DNA of 43,152 bases. Source: Clostridiales bacterium (GTDB lineage Bacteria; Bacillota; Clostridia; Lachnospirales; Lachnospiraceae). The notes under the pieces were generated by a model. The model ran no database searches and was not told the DNA's origin. It was given only the letters and a program-made list of their open reading frames with translations. Position numbers and translations under genes: made by a program. Position 1 is the stretch's first letter; the number at the start of each line of letters is the position of its first letter. This document shows positions 33,366 to 42,197 of the stretch, one piece after another. Where the stretch lies: positions 1 to 43,152 of the forward strand of contig DUNO01000025.1 of the NCBI GenBank assembly GCA_012839295.1, given 5' to 3'.

Positions 33366-34629
33366 TAAGGAGCTTGTATTTAATATAAGCAGAGAAGAAT
33401 TTGTTGACCTTAAGACCTACAGGGAAAGGGGCGGATATACCGCTTTACAAAAAGCCCTGCGACAGCCTCCGGAAAGCTCCATCCAGGAGTTAAAATCAGC
33501 AGGTCTGCGGGGAAGGGGTGGAGCCGCCTTTCCCACCGCCGTTAAAATCGAGATGGTTAGAAATAACGGGGAAACCGGGAGATATGTCATATGTAATGCA
33601 GATGAAGGGGAGCCGGGAACCTTCAAGGACCGTTTTATCATGACGCATCTGCCCTTCCAGGTAATCGAAGGAATTACCCTCGCAGCATATCTGGCAGGTG
33701 CCGAAAATGGCTATATCTATGTGCGGCATGAGTATCCGGAGGTACAGAGGATACTCCGGGAAAGCATCAAGGAAGCGGAAGAAGCAGGGCTGCTGGGAGA
33801 GGATATCCTGGGAAGCGGCATCCGCCTGAAGCTCGAGATATTCTCAGGGGCGGGCAGCTACCTCTGCGGCGAAGAGACGGCGTTACTGTCCTCCATTGAG
33901 GGAAGGAAAGGCCGTCCCCGGGTGAAACCGCCCTATCCTACCCAGTCCGGCCTCTGGAATAAACCGACCTTAATCAATAATGTGGAGACCCTGGCGAATA
34001 TACCTAAGATTATAGAAAAAGGCTCCGGGTGGTACCGCTCCATCGGTACTGCTGATAGTACCGGCACAAAGCTTATCTCACTTTCCGGCGATGTGGTGAA
34101 CCGGGGACTCATTGAGGTACCCTTTGGCATCACCTTTGCAGATATCATAGAGGAATATGGGCTGGGAGCCAAACCGGGCAGGACGGTAAAGGCAGTAAAC
34201 ATCGGCGGGGCCTCCGGTGTGCTGGTTCCAGGCTTCATGCTGGAAACACCCCTGGAATATACGGCCTGTGCGAAAGCCGGAATTACCATCGGTTCCGGGG
34301 CTATCTTCGTACTGGATGATACCCGCCCCATCCTTCCCAATGTCCATAACCGTGTAAAATTCTTCCTGCACGAAAGCTGCGGGAAATGTACTCCCTGCAG
34401 GGAAGGCTTGAGGCAGGCAAACGTGATATTAAGTAAGCTATTATCCGGGATGGCTACGGAAAGTGACGTAGTCCTGCTGGAACGCTATACAAGGGCAATC
34501 CAGGAGGCCTCCTTCTGCGGCTTAGGCCAGGCAGCAGGAAACAGCTTAAAGTCATCCCTGGAATATTTTCATGAAGAATACCTGGCAGCTTGCGGGCAGG
34601 AATGCAGGGATAAGGAGGAGACAGCCTGA
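33352..34629 (+). CDS. hydB: NAD-linked [FeFe]-hydrogenase subunit HydB, short form (NuoF-like)
   Basis: This 425-residue flavoprotein binds FMN, NAD(H) and one [4Fe-4S] cluster. Motifs are GLRGRGGAAFPTAVK, CNADEGEPGTFKDR, FSGAGSYLCGEETALLSSIE and NNVETLANIPKII. The cluster ligands lie in SCGKCTPCREG and SFCGLGQ. It has the size of NuoF and lacks the N-terminal [2Fe-2S] thioredoxin-like domain and the C-terminal ferredoxin domain found in about 600-residue HydB of bifurcating enzymes such as that of Thermotoga. The start ATG 33352 lies inside the end of hydC, and the stop overlaps the hydA start by one base (TGATG). It is the NADH entry or exit point of the complex. Confidence 0.94.
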   Translation: MGVNNKELVFNISREEFVDLKTYRERGGYTALQKALRQPPESSIQELKSAGLRGRGGAAFPTAVKIEMVRNNGETGRYVICNADEGEPGTFKDRFIMTHLPFQVIEGITLAAYLAGAENGYIYVRHEYPEVQRILRESIKEAEEAGLLGEDILGSGIRLKLEIFSGAGSYLCGEETALLSSIEGRKGRPRVKPPYPTQSGLWNKPTLINNVETLANIPKIIEKGSGWYRSIGTADSTGTKLISLSGDVVNRGLIEVPFGITFADIIEEYGLGAKPGRTVKAVNIGGASGVLVPGFMLETPLEYTACAKAGITIGSGAIFVLDDTRPILPNVHNRVKFFLHESCGKCTPCREGLRQANVILSKLLSGMATESDVVLLERYTRAIQEASFCGLGQAAGNSLKSSLEYFHEEYLAACGQECRDKEETA

Positions 34630-36359
34630 TGGGAAATATAGAGATTACGTTAAATGGAAGAACAGTATCCGTCCTGGAAAACATCTCAATTCTGGAAGCG
34701 GCGAAGAGGAATGGAATCTATCTTCCCACCCTCTGCCACCATCCGGACCAGAGGGTGAAGGCAAATTGCCGTGTCTGTGTGGTCGAAGTAGAAGGAGTTA
34801 GGAATCTGGTAGCTTCCTGTTCCACCGCGGTGCGGGAAGGAATGAAAATAACCACCAACTCCCCCCGGGTCAGGGAAACGGTACGGACCATACTGGAGCT
34901 CATCTTTGCAGACCATCCCCAGGAATGCCTGACCTGTATTCGGAATGAAAAATGTGAATTGCGCCAGATCGCTTCCCGCTTTGGGATTAATTCCATCCAG
35001 GGAGCGAAGACCGCGAACAATTATCCGGTAGATACTTCAACACCTTCTATCGTAAGGAATCCGAACAAATGCATCAAATGCGGCCGCTGCGCAGAGGTCT
35101 GCCACCATACCCAGGAGGTTGGGGTCCTATATAGCCATAACCGCAGTACGGAGATTATGATTTCACCGGAATACGGTAAGAACCTGTCGGAGGTTGGCTG
35201 TGTATTATGCGGCCAATGCGCCGCCGTATGTCCCGTGGGGGCAATCCATGAGAAGGATGATACGGATCAGGTATGGGCAGCCCTGGCGGATCCCGGAAAG
35301 CATGTGGTGGTACAGACGGCGCCATCAGTCCGTGTATCCATTGCGGAAGAATTTAATATGCCCCCCGGCTCCATACAGACGGGAAAATTAGTGGCAGCCC
35401 TCCGCAGCTTAGGCTTTGAGAGGGTATTCGATACAGATTTTTCGGCGGATCTTACGATCATGGAGGAAGGGCATGAGCTGCTGCACCGGATCCAAAATGG
35501 CGGTGTATTGCCCCTGATTACCTCCTGCAGCCCCGGTTGGATTAATTACGCAGAAAAATATTATCCCGAATTACTCCCGAATATCTCTACCTGTAAATCC
35601 CCCCAGCAGATGTTCGGAGCGGTGGCAAAGACCTTCTATGCGAAGAGAAGCGGTATTGCGCCGGAAGACATCTATGTAGTCTCCGTCATGCCATGTACGG
35701 CCAAAAAATATGAGGCAATCCAGCCGGAGATGAGATCCAGCGGTTACCAGGATGTGGATGCGGTTCTGACGACGAGGGAGCTGGCAAGGATACTTCGCCA
35801 TGAAGGCATTGACTTTAGCATGCTGGAAGAAAGCGAATATGATTCTCCGCTGGGAACCTCCACCGGTGCGGCGGCCATCTTTGGGACGACGGGAGGAGTT
35901 ATGGAAGCGGCCCTGCGCTCCGTCTATGAAATCGTAACCGGTGAAACCTTAAGTAAGCTGGATTTTTCTGAGGTTCGGGGCTTGGAAGGCGTGAGGAGTG
36001 CGTCGGTGGATTTAAAAGGTAAGGAAGTCAAGGTCGCCATTGCCCATGGCCTTGCCAATGCAAAGAAGATCGCGGAGAAAATTAAAGCAGGGGAAGAGGA
36101 CTACACCTTTATCGAAGTGATGTGCTGTCCAGGCGGATGCATCGGAGGAGGAGGCCAGCCCTATGGCACCACCCAGGAGGTACGGAAAAAGCGTATGGAA
36201 GCGCTCTATCAGGTGGATTCTGATATGCCGCTGCGGAAATCCCATGAGAATCCAGCGGTTATAGAATTGTATCAGGAATTCTTCGGAGAGCCCATGGGTG
36301 AGCTGTCCCACAGATATCTCCATATAGAAAGAGCGGAGGAGGCTGAGGCGGTAATTTAA
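34629..36359 (+). CDS. hydA: [FeFe]-hydrogenase catalytic subunit HydA
   Basis: This 576-residue hydrogenase reduces protons to H2. The clusters in order are: [2Fe-2S] (Cys36, 47, 50, 64), a His-ligated [4Fe-4S] (His96, Cys100, 103, 109), and two ferredoxin-type [4Fe-4S] sites (CIKCGRCAEVC from 148, CVLCGQCAAVC from 191). The H-domain has L1 TSCSPGW (298-304), L2 MPCTAKKYE and L3 EVMCCPGGCIGGGGQP. The small-subunit motif (KSHENPAVIELYQEFFG) is fused at the C-terminus. In L1 the second Cys of the common TSCCPGW is Ser301. With HydB and HydC it forms a cytoplasmic NAD-linked enzyme that disposes of fermentation electrons. Maturases HydEFG are not in this window. Confidence 0.96.
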   Translation: MGNIEITLNGRTVSVLENISILEAAKRNGIYLPTLCHHPDQRVKANCRVCVVEVEGVRNLVASCSTAVREGMKITTNSPRVRETVRTILELIFADHPQECLTCIRNEKCELRQIASRFGINSIQGAKTANNYPVDTSTPSIVRNPNKCIKCGRCAEVCHHTQEVGVLYSHNRSTEIMISPEYGKNLSEVGCVLCGQCAAVCPVGAIHEKDDTDQVWAALADPGKHVVVQTAPSVRVSIAEEFNMPPGSIQTGKLVAALRSLGFERVFDTDFSADLTIMEEGHELLHRIQNGGVLPLITSCSPGWINYAEKYYPELLPNISTCKSPQQMFGAVAKTFYAKRSGIAPEDIYVVSVMPCTAKKYEAIQPEMRSSGYQDVDAVLTTRELARILRHEGIDFSMLEESEYDSPLGTSTGAAAIFGTTGGVMEAALRSVYEIVTGETLSKLDFSEVRGLEGVRSASVDLKGKEVKVAIAHGLANAKKIAEKIKAGEEDYTFIEVMCCPGGCIGGGGQPYGTTQEVRKKRMEALYQVDSDMPLRKSHENPAVIELYQEFFGEPMGELSHRYLHIERAEEAEAVI

Positions 36360-36426
36360 TAAAAATAATGCTGGCTTTGGGCTGAAATATATGCTCTGTC
36401 AAAAAGTGAAAATAGAATACACTCAA

Positions 36427-36464
36427 GGAAAATCGGACTATACTCTTAGGTGGTCCGATTTTCC
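36427..36464 (+). terminator. Hairpin copy A after hydA
   Basis: GGAAAATCGGACTA (36427-36440) and TGGTCCGATTTTCC (36451-36464) pair over 14 positions with one wobble around loop TACTCTTAGG. It is followed by TGTCTTTTG, a weak U-run. It probably terminates the hydCBA transcript. A second copy lies at 36644-36680. Confidence 0.7.
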
Positions 36465-36469
36465 TGTCT

Positions 36470-36631
36470 TTTGAAAGAGAAAAAGCGCTCAAAGATGCAT
36501 TGGATCCCGTGGGCATGGTTAAATTCATACAGCAATATGACTTGGAATACGGGGATTATACGAAGGAAAAACAAGACGAACCGGATATGGATTTAGCTGA
36601 AATTGATGCTTTGTTGAAAAAGCAAATATGA
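36470..36631 (+). pseudogene. ORF fragment between two hairpin copies
   Basis: An open frame (stop TGA 36629-36631) encodes, from 36470, FEREKALKDALDPVGMVKFI and then QQYDLEYGDYTKEKQDEPDM, ending LAEIDALLKKQI. The only ATG, at 36515, gives 38 codons and has no good ribosome site. The reading upstream of 36470 passes through hairpin A and looks non-coding. Composition and acidic-helical character are protein-like, and it resembles the C-terminal part of a short uncharacterised Clostridia protein, but I cannot name the family. It is probably a 5'-truncated gene whose front was replaced when the hairpin was duplicated. Confidence 0.5.
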
Positions 36632-36643
36632 AATTAATATAAG

Positions 36644-36680
36644 AAAAATCGGACTATGCTTTTAGGTAGTCCGATTTTTT
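36644..36680 (+). terminator. Hairpin copy B, strong intrinsic terminator
   Basis: AAAAATCGGACTA (36644-36656) and TAGTCCGATTTTT (36667-36679) form a perfect 13-bp stem with loop TGCTTTTAGG, and a six-T run spans its end. The loop and stem closely match copy A (36427-36464), showing duplication of the element around the ORF fragment. Confidence 0.85.
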
Positions 36681-36749
36681 GATTGAGGGAAAAACTCCGT
36701 TGACAAATCTTCTGGATAATAAAACAAAGCTGCCTGTCGGGAAAAACGC

Positions 36750-37862
36750 CTACTTTTTGTTATACGCACTTCGGAAAGCCCGTGGGGATAGGCCTATGGC
36801 CGACTTAAAGCTGTGGGTAAAATGATCCGAACTGTTATAGCCCACAAGCTCCGTTATGGTTTCAATTTTCAGGCCGGTAGTGCAAAGCAAAGTCTTTGCC
36901 TCATTAATCTTAAGCCCCGTTACGATTTCGCTGTAGGTTTTGCCCGTCGAGGTTTTGATCAGGTTACTCAGATAGGCGCTGTTATAGTGAAAATAATCCG
37001 CCAAAGCCTCCAGTGAAAGGCTGCGGTAATTCTGGCTGATGTAATTTAGGACAGCCGGAATGACAGTGTTTGGCGAGGATTTTTTCTCTGCCTCATAATA
37101 AGTATAGGTAGCATCATGGCTCCGGATGATTAAGGCATAAAAGATCTGGAGGTAATTATGAAAGACCTCGGCAGAGAATTGCCCTCCGAAGACAAACTCC
37201 TGGAATAAATGCTGTATGATCCCAAGAACCTCCTTCGTCGGCAGGACATGGAATAACAGGTAATCCTGCCGGGAACGGTACAGGGAATTCCGGAAGAAGG
37301 CAGACAGCACATTTTCCTTCTCCAGCAGATGAAAAAAGTAATTTTCAAAATGCTTCGGATCAGACATGATATTCAAAACAATATCTGCCGGTTCCGCATA
37401 TACGCGGTAAGGAGTCTGGGGTGAAATAATGCACAGTTCTCCCGGCGTCAGGGAATGTCTTGTGTTATTAAAATAGAGGGTACAGGAGCCCTGTATCACG
37501 TAAATAATTGTAAAGTAATCATACATGGTCAGATGCTCAGGAGAGAAGCAGGATTCCAGGCAAATTTGAACCGGCCTTGTGGCGGGCAGATAAAAATGGG
37601 TGTTCTGGAATTGGGGCTTTACATTGAAAATTTCCGAAAAATAAATAGGAATCCGGTTGGCTAAGTTCCGTAATTCATCCAGATCAGATAAATTCCAGGC
37701 AGAGAAATCCGGTATCGGGGCTCTGCCTTTTATAAAAGCCTTTTTTGACCATAATTGTTGGATGGCATCACGGAAGCCGATTCCTTCTCCCGTCCTTGCA
37801 TGGTTGGAAATAATGGTATCTTGGACATCCTTAAAAAGTACGTATTCATTTTCAAGCCGCAT
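36750..37862 (-). CDS. AraC-family transcriptional regulator (GH2 locus)
   Basis: This 370-residue regulator has an unrecognised N-terminal segment (about 1-90), a cupin-like ligand domain (about 95-190; YVIQGSCTLYFNNTRHSLTPG and ISPQTPYRVYA) and a C-terminal AraC double helix-turn-helix (about 270-368; LSLEALADYFHYNSAYLSNLIKTSTG and ETITELVGYNSSDHFTHSFK, ending GLSPRAFRS). The start ATG at 37862 follows ATAGGAGAT. It is divergent from the GH2 beta-galactosidase across 367 bases and probably controls it. Inverted GTGCTG (37922-37927) and CAGCAC (37976-37981) in the gap are a possible operator. Confidence 0.9.
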   Translation of the reverse strand: MRLENEYVLFKDVQDTIISNHARTGEGIGFRDAIQQLWSKKAFIKGRAPIPDFSAWNLSDLDELRNLANRIPIYFSEIFNVKPQFQNTHFYLPATRPVQICLESCFSPEHLTMYDYFTIIYVIQGSCTLYFNNTRHSLTPGELCIISPQTPYRVYAEPADIVLNIMSDPKHFENYFFHLLEKENVLSAFFRNSLYRSRQDYLLFHVLPTKEVLGIIQHLFQEFVFGGQFSAEVFHNYLQIFYALIIRSHDATYTYYEAEKKSSPNTVIPAVLNYISQNYRSLSLEALADYFHYNSAYLSNLIKTSTGKTYSEIVTGLKINEAKTLLCTTGLKIETITELVGYNSSDHFTHSFKSAIGLSPRAFRSAYNKK

Positions 37863-38070
37863 GAAGTAATCTCCTATAAAATATAAAATTATATCAGGTA
37901 TTATATTGATGAATAACCTAAGTGCTGCAGATGCTGATTCTGTTATTGTCTAGATTTTATGATAGTTTTTTGCTTCAGCACACTAATTATAGATTAATAT
38001 AAGGATTAATACAATAATAAAGAAATCTCGGAAATATGAAAAGAAACAACAGCTTTTATTTGCAAATTTG

Positions 38071-38198
38071 TTCTATAATAAAAGTTATGAGAAGTCGCCT
38101 TTAACTTCTCATAAAAGGCGCCGTACTTGCGTCGTGCAAAGTGTGCCCCAAGGGGTGCACCGATTATAGAAAGATGCACTTAATTTCCATAATATAAT
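38071..38198. repeat. Dispersed copy of the triple-hairpin repeat
   Basis: This single copy matches the tandem units at 8071-8297. Stem 1 TTATGAGAAGT / ACTTCTCATAA is perfect. Stem 2 is GGCGC / GCGTC with a G-T wobble. Stem 3 ATTATAGAAA / TTTCCATAAT has one mismatch. A short extra stem, GTGTGCCCC / GGGGTGCAC, is inserted around 38140-38160, replacing the plain linker. As in the other locus, it begins right after TATAAT (38073-38078) and ends shortly before a metabolic gene. The rest of the gap (37863-38070) is AT-rich regulatory sequence with no gene. Confidence 0.9.
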
Positions 38199-38229
38199 AA
38201 GAAATAGGAAGTTATAAAGGAGACCAGAT

Positions 38230-40635
38230 ATGCAGAAAGTAAATTTTAATAAAACCTGGAAGCTGTGGAAGGAAAAAAATGCCTTTGAACTGGTGTTCCG
38301 GGTACCGGAGAAAGCAATTGATGTTGATTTGCCTTATGATGCAATGTTTCATGAGGAACAGACACCGGATAGCAGGAATCAAGGGACAAACGGCTTTTTG
38401 GACGGGGAGGTTTATAAGTATTATAAGATCTTTTCTGTTCCGAAGGATTATGAAGGAAAGAATATTATTTTCCAGTTTGAAGGGATTTATAAGAGCGCAA
38501 GCGTCTATATCAACAAATCCTTAGCCGGGCAATGTGCCTATGGCTACACAGATTTCTTTGTGAAGGCGAATGATTATTTAAAATATGGCGAAGTGAACGA
38601 AATGCTGGTTGTGGCAAAATGCGGCGCAATGCCAAACAGCCGTTGGTATAGCGGCGGCGGAATCTACCGGGATACTTATATGCATATTGGAGCCCCGGTC
38701 TATATCCCGCCCTATTCGCTGCGTTGTGTAACGAAGGAAATCACCGGAGATGGCGCCGTAGTAGAAATAACAGCCAAATTAAACAATGATGGGCTTAAGG
38801 CAAAAGAGGTAAGAGCGGTCATCTGTATCGAAGATGGGGAAGGGAATAGGGTTCTATGTGAGGCCTATCCGGTACGCATCAAGGGACAGGATGAAATTTC
38901 ATTCAGAAAGAATGTATACCTGGAAACTGCAAAGCTATGGAGTGACGGGCATCCGCATCTTTATAAGGTTCATTTACGCCTGGAACAGGATGGGCAGGTA
39001 TATGATGAAGACCGGATTACAACGGGACTGCGCAAATTAACTCTGGATGCCCGCCATGGTTTTAGGGTTAACGGAAAAACAGTGAAGCTTCGCGGGGCAT
39101 GCATCCACCATGACCAGGGCATATTAGGGGCGGCTACTTATGAGGATTATGAGCTGAGGCGGATACGGATCCTGAAGGAAGCCGGTTTTAACGCAGTGCG
39201 TTCCGCCCATAATCCGGCATCACAGGCCCTGCTAAAGGCCTGCGACAAGCTGGGGGTCTATGTTATGGATGAACTATCCGATGTATGGACGAAGGATAAG
39301 ACCAATTATGATTACGCGTTGGATTTTGAACGGGACCACGAAAAGGACGTTGCGGCCATGGTAAATGCGGATTATAACCACCCTTCCGTCATCCTTTATT
39401 CAACGGGAAATGAGATATCCGATATATGCACCGGCAAGGGCTTTGAAACCAGCAGGAAGCTGGGGGATTTGTTCCATGAGCTGGATCCCTACCGTTATAC
39501 AACGAATGGGATCAACGGAGCCTTCGCGGCGGGGGACGGCCTGGCTGATATTGTACGTGACATTACCGGGGACGCAGAGAAGGCCGGACGGGGTGATGTA
39601 AATGAATTCATGGGCGTCATGGCAACCCAGATGCCGGAGATTGTAACCCATGAAATCGTAACAGGGATTTTAGAAAAGCTGGAAACCACCATGGATGTCC
39701 TCGGCTATAACTATATGACTGCAAGATATTTAAAGGATGCGAAGTCCTATCCAAACCGCATCATGGTGGGAAGCGAGACCTATCCAAAGCAGATTGCAGA
39801 GAACTGGGAGGCAATCCTGCAGTGTCCGGCTGCCCTTGGGGATTTTACCTGGACAGGATGGGATTACATGGGAGAGGTTCGGCCCGTATTCCCGGAATTG
39901 ATCAATCCTGTCGGGGATATTGCCGCAATCGGTTACCGCAGGCCTGTATCCTATTACCGGGAGATCGTATTTGGACTGACGAAGCAGCCCCGTATTGCGG
40001 TACAGGATCCGGATAGCTTTGGGACACCCAGGGAATTTGGCCCCTGGTGCTATACGGATTGCGCCTTTAACTACAACTATGAAGGAAAAGAAGGCAGGCA
40101 GATCATGATCCAGGTCTTTGCAGGAGGGGATGAGGTGGAGCTGTTTGTCAACGGAAAGTCCTGTGGCAAACAGCCTTGCGGAAAGAAGACCGCCTATGAG
40201 ACCTCCTTTCACACGGTCTATGAGCCGGGCGAGCTGTTGGCAATCGCTTATGAAGATGGTAAGGAGATAGGAAGAACAATGCTTAGGACTGCAAAAGCGC
40301 CAGCTATCATTCATGCGGCTGCGGAGAAGGATGAGCTTTTCGCAGGAGGAGAATCCCTCCAGTTTATTAATATCCAAATCCGGGATAAAGACCATAATTT
40401 AGTTGCCAATGCGGCAAATGAAATTACAATCAAGATAGAGGGGCCTGCTTCCCTGGCCGCCTTTGGAAGCACCGGGGCAAAGCATGACAGGGGATTTACG
40501 AAGCAGGTAACAACAGTAACGGATGGACATGCATTGGCAGTGCTCCGTTCTGGATTACAGACAGGGAAGGTTAGAGTAACAATCTCCGGGGAAGGCCTGC
40601 AGGAGGCCGTTCTGGAGCTTGAAGTGGTAGAATAA
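38230..40635 (+). CDS. GH2 beta-galactosidase
   Basis: This 801-residue family 2 enzyme has no signal peptide and is thus intracellular. The domains are a jelly-roll sugar-binding domain (about 1-165; SRWYSGGGIYRDTYM), an Ig-like sandwich (about 170-270) and a TIM barrel (about 275-570). In the barrel are the family motif GACIHHDQGILGA, acid/base Glu395 in STGNEISD, and nucleophile Glu516 in MVGSETYP. A DUF4982-like domain (about 600-690) and a C-terminal Ig-like domain follow. The architecture is that of BgaL-type beta-galactosidases; beta-glucuronidase or another GH2 activity cannot be excluded. The start ATG 38230 follows AAAGGAGA. The leader carries the triple-hairpin element. Confidence 0.9.
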   Translation: MQKVNFNKTWKLWKEKNAFELVFRVPEKAIDVDLPYDAMFHEEQTPDSRNQGTNGFLDGEVYKYYKIFSVPKDYEGKNIIFQFEGIYKSASVYINKSLAGQCAYGYTDFFVKANDYLKYGEVNEMLVVAKCGAMPNSRWYSGGGIYRDTYMHIGAPVYIPPYSLRCVTKEITGDGAVVEITAKLNNDGLKAKEVRAVICIEDGEGNRVLCEAYPVRIKGQDEISFRKNVYLETAKLWSDGHPHLYKVHLRLEQDGQVYDEDRITTGLRKLTLDARHGFRVNGKTVKLRGACIHHDQGILGAATYEDYELRRIRILKEAGFNAVRSAHNPASQALLKACDKLGVYVMDELSDVWTKDKTNYDYALDFERDHEKDVAAMVNADYNHPSVILYSTGNEISDICTGKGFETSRKLGDLFHELDPYRYTTNGINGAFAAGDGLADIVRDITGDAEKAGRGDVNEFMGVMATQMPEIVTHEIVTGILEKLETTMDVLGYNYMTARYLKDAKSYPNRIMVGSETYPKQIAENWEAILQCPAALGDFTWTGWDYMGEVRPVFPELINPVGDIAAIGYRRPVSYYREIVFGLTKQPRIAVQDPDSFGTPREFGPWCYTDCAFNYNYEGKEGRQIMIQVFAGGDEVELFVNGKSCGKQPCGKKTAYETSFHTVYEPGELLAIAYEDGKEIGRTMLRTAKAPAIIHAAAEKDELFAGGESLQFINIQIRDKDHNLVANAANEITIKIEGPASLAAFGSTGAKHDRGFTKQVTTVTDGHALAVLRSGLQTGKVRVTISGEGLQEAVLELEVVE

Positions 40636-40806
40636 CTTGTTTTTAGGGTGGATAGTTATCTGACTAAATAAAAGAGATCCTATAAGATGGACAGTTAAAA
40701 AAGGGGAGTCACCAGACTGAAAAATAAATTTAGCTAATCTCCCTTTGGATGCTATAAATTTAAAAATAGTGCGTTCGGATATTTCTAAATCATATGGATT
40801 AGTACC

Positions 40807-42195
40807 TTAATCAGGTTTTATGGATGGCAATACAATTTCTGCTCTCAACCCTTTACCCATATCGCCGGATAAAATTAAACGTCCCTTATGTGCCTTTGCA
40901 ATTCTGGCAACCATTGGTAACCCTAGCCCATGCCCATTCTGGCGAGGACGTTTTCTTTTAGAAGAAAAGGGCAATTCCAATAGATCAGGAAGTTCACTTT
41001 GAGAAATTCCCTTACCATTATCGGCCACGACGAAACTATAGGTCTTATTGATTATATCAAAGGATGTTTGTATCCGTATCAGGCAACCGTCAGGATTATG
41101 GTTAATGCTGTTTTGTATCAGGTTAGTAATGGCTCGTGCCAACAGCCGTTCATCTGCGTTGACCTGAGCGTTCTCATCTGAACGCTCTATTTCCAGCATA
41201 AAACGTTCATCTAATCCATTATTTAGGAATTCAGAAGCGATTTGTCTTGCTAATGCTGATAGGCGGACCAGCTTTTTGTTAAGAGGTTGCATTTCATATT
41301 CCAGCATTGAAACAAGGTTTAAGTCACTCACAAGAGAGCGCAGTTTTTCTGCCTGCTGGCGTATAATACCCGCTTGCTGCCTTTGCTCTGTTGGGATATC
41401 GCTACTTTCCTCCAGATTACTTGCATAGCCAAGCACCATAGAAAGAGGGGTCCGGATGTCGTGTGAAATACCTGCAATCCAGTTGGAACGGGCTTCATCT
41501 CTGGTTTTTAAACTATCATTTTTTTGTTTTAATAAAGATGATGTGCGGTTTACGCTTTGTGCAAGATTGAGTAAGACTCCTTTTGGCTCTACATATACCT
41601 CTTTATCTTCAGCAAGATCCTGTATACCCTGAGTTAGCGGACGGATAGACCGAATCAATCTGGAGCCGGTGAAAAGCGATAAAAGTAATGCCAGTGCAAT
41701 ATTTCCGATGAGTAAAGAAGTAATTCTCAGAGGCAATGAAGAAACCCAGCTTGTTGGAAGTATATGCTGATATTTTGCCAGGCTTTCCTTCGGATACCCG
41801 ACAACTACCAGCCCTTCATCATGTTCCCATACAAAAACAGGATAATCCATTAAGTAGTTTCGGCTAAATTTGGCCACATCGGCGAAAGAGTATGTTCCGG
41901 GAAGTTCGTCAGGGAGCATATAATTCCATACGATGTGTCCTGTATCGTCAATCAGCATTGCCCATGCATTATTTTGTTTCAGTAATTTTGTCGGGGAGGA
42001 ATCCAAGGAATAGGAATTGGACGATGGATGCAAACCTTCTGCCACAGTTTGGGCAACAGCACCCGGAGAGTGTCCCTCGTTCATCCCCTTGAATACCCAA
42101 ACACCTAACAGCATAAAGTTGAAAATCAGCAGAAAGATGGAAATTATCATGGTTGCACTAATAAAGCGCCTTAAGATTCGTAGGGTACCTTCCAT
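40807..42195 (-). CDS. OmpR-type sensor histidine kinase
   Basis: This is a 462-residue membrane kinase. Membrane helices lie at about 12-36 and 158-178, flanking an extracytoplasmic sensor of about 120 residues. A HAMP-like linker precedes the HisKA box ISHDIRTPLSMVLGY with phospho-acceptor His245. ATPase boxes follow: NLIQNSINHNPDG (N), VVADNGKGIS (G1) and GHGLGLPMVARIAKAHKG (G2). It lies two bases after its response regulator gene and shares its transcript. No transporter or resistance gene lies downstream; the 171 bases to the converging GH2 gene hold only an imperfect stem near 40697-40747. Confidence 0.93.
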   Translation of the reverse strand: MEGTLRILRRFISATMIISIFLLIFNFMLLGVWVFKGMNEGHSPGAVAQTVAEGLHPSSNSYSLDSSPTKLLKQNNAWAMLIDDTGHIVWNYMLPDELPGTYSFADVAKFSRNYLMDYPVFVWEHDEGLVVVGYPKESLAKYQHILPTSWVSSLPLRITSLLIGNIALALLLSLFTGSRLIRSIRPLTQGIQDLAEDKEVYVEPKGVLLNLAQSVNRTSSLLKQKNDSLKTRDEARSNWIAGISHDIRTPLSMVLGYASNLEESSDIPTEQRQQAGIIRQQAEKLRSLVSDLNLVSMLEYEMQPLNKKLVRLSALARQIASEFLNNGLDERFMLEIERSDENAQVNADERLLARAITNLIQNSINHNPDGCLIRIQTSFDIINKTYSFVVADNGKGISQSELPDLLELPFSSKRKRPRQNGHGLGLPMVARIAKAHKGRLILSGDMGKGLRAEIVLPSIKPD

Positions 42196-42197
42196 CT

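Noticed and set aside
39730-40395. 221-codon minus-strand frame inside the GH2 gene
   Set aside because: It is wholly antisense to conserved GH2 sequence, including the nucleophile region; no start context and no family match.
40697-40747. Terminator between the GH2 gene and the converging kinase gene
   Set aside because: AAAGGGGAG and CTCCCTTT pair only with a bulge around a loop of about 30 bases; too weak to call.
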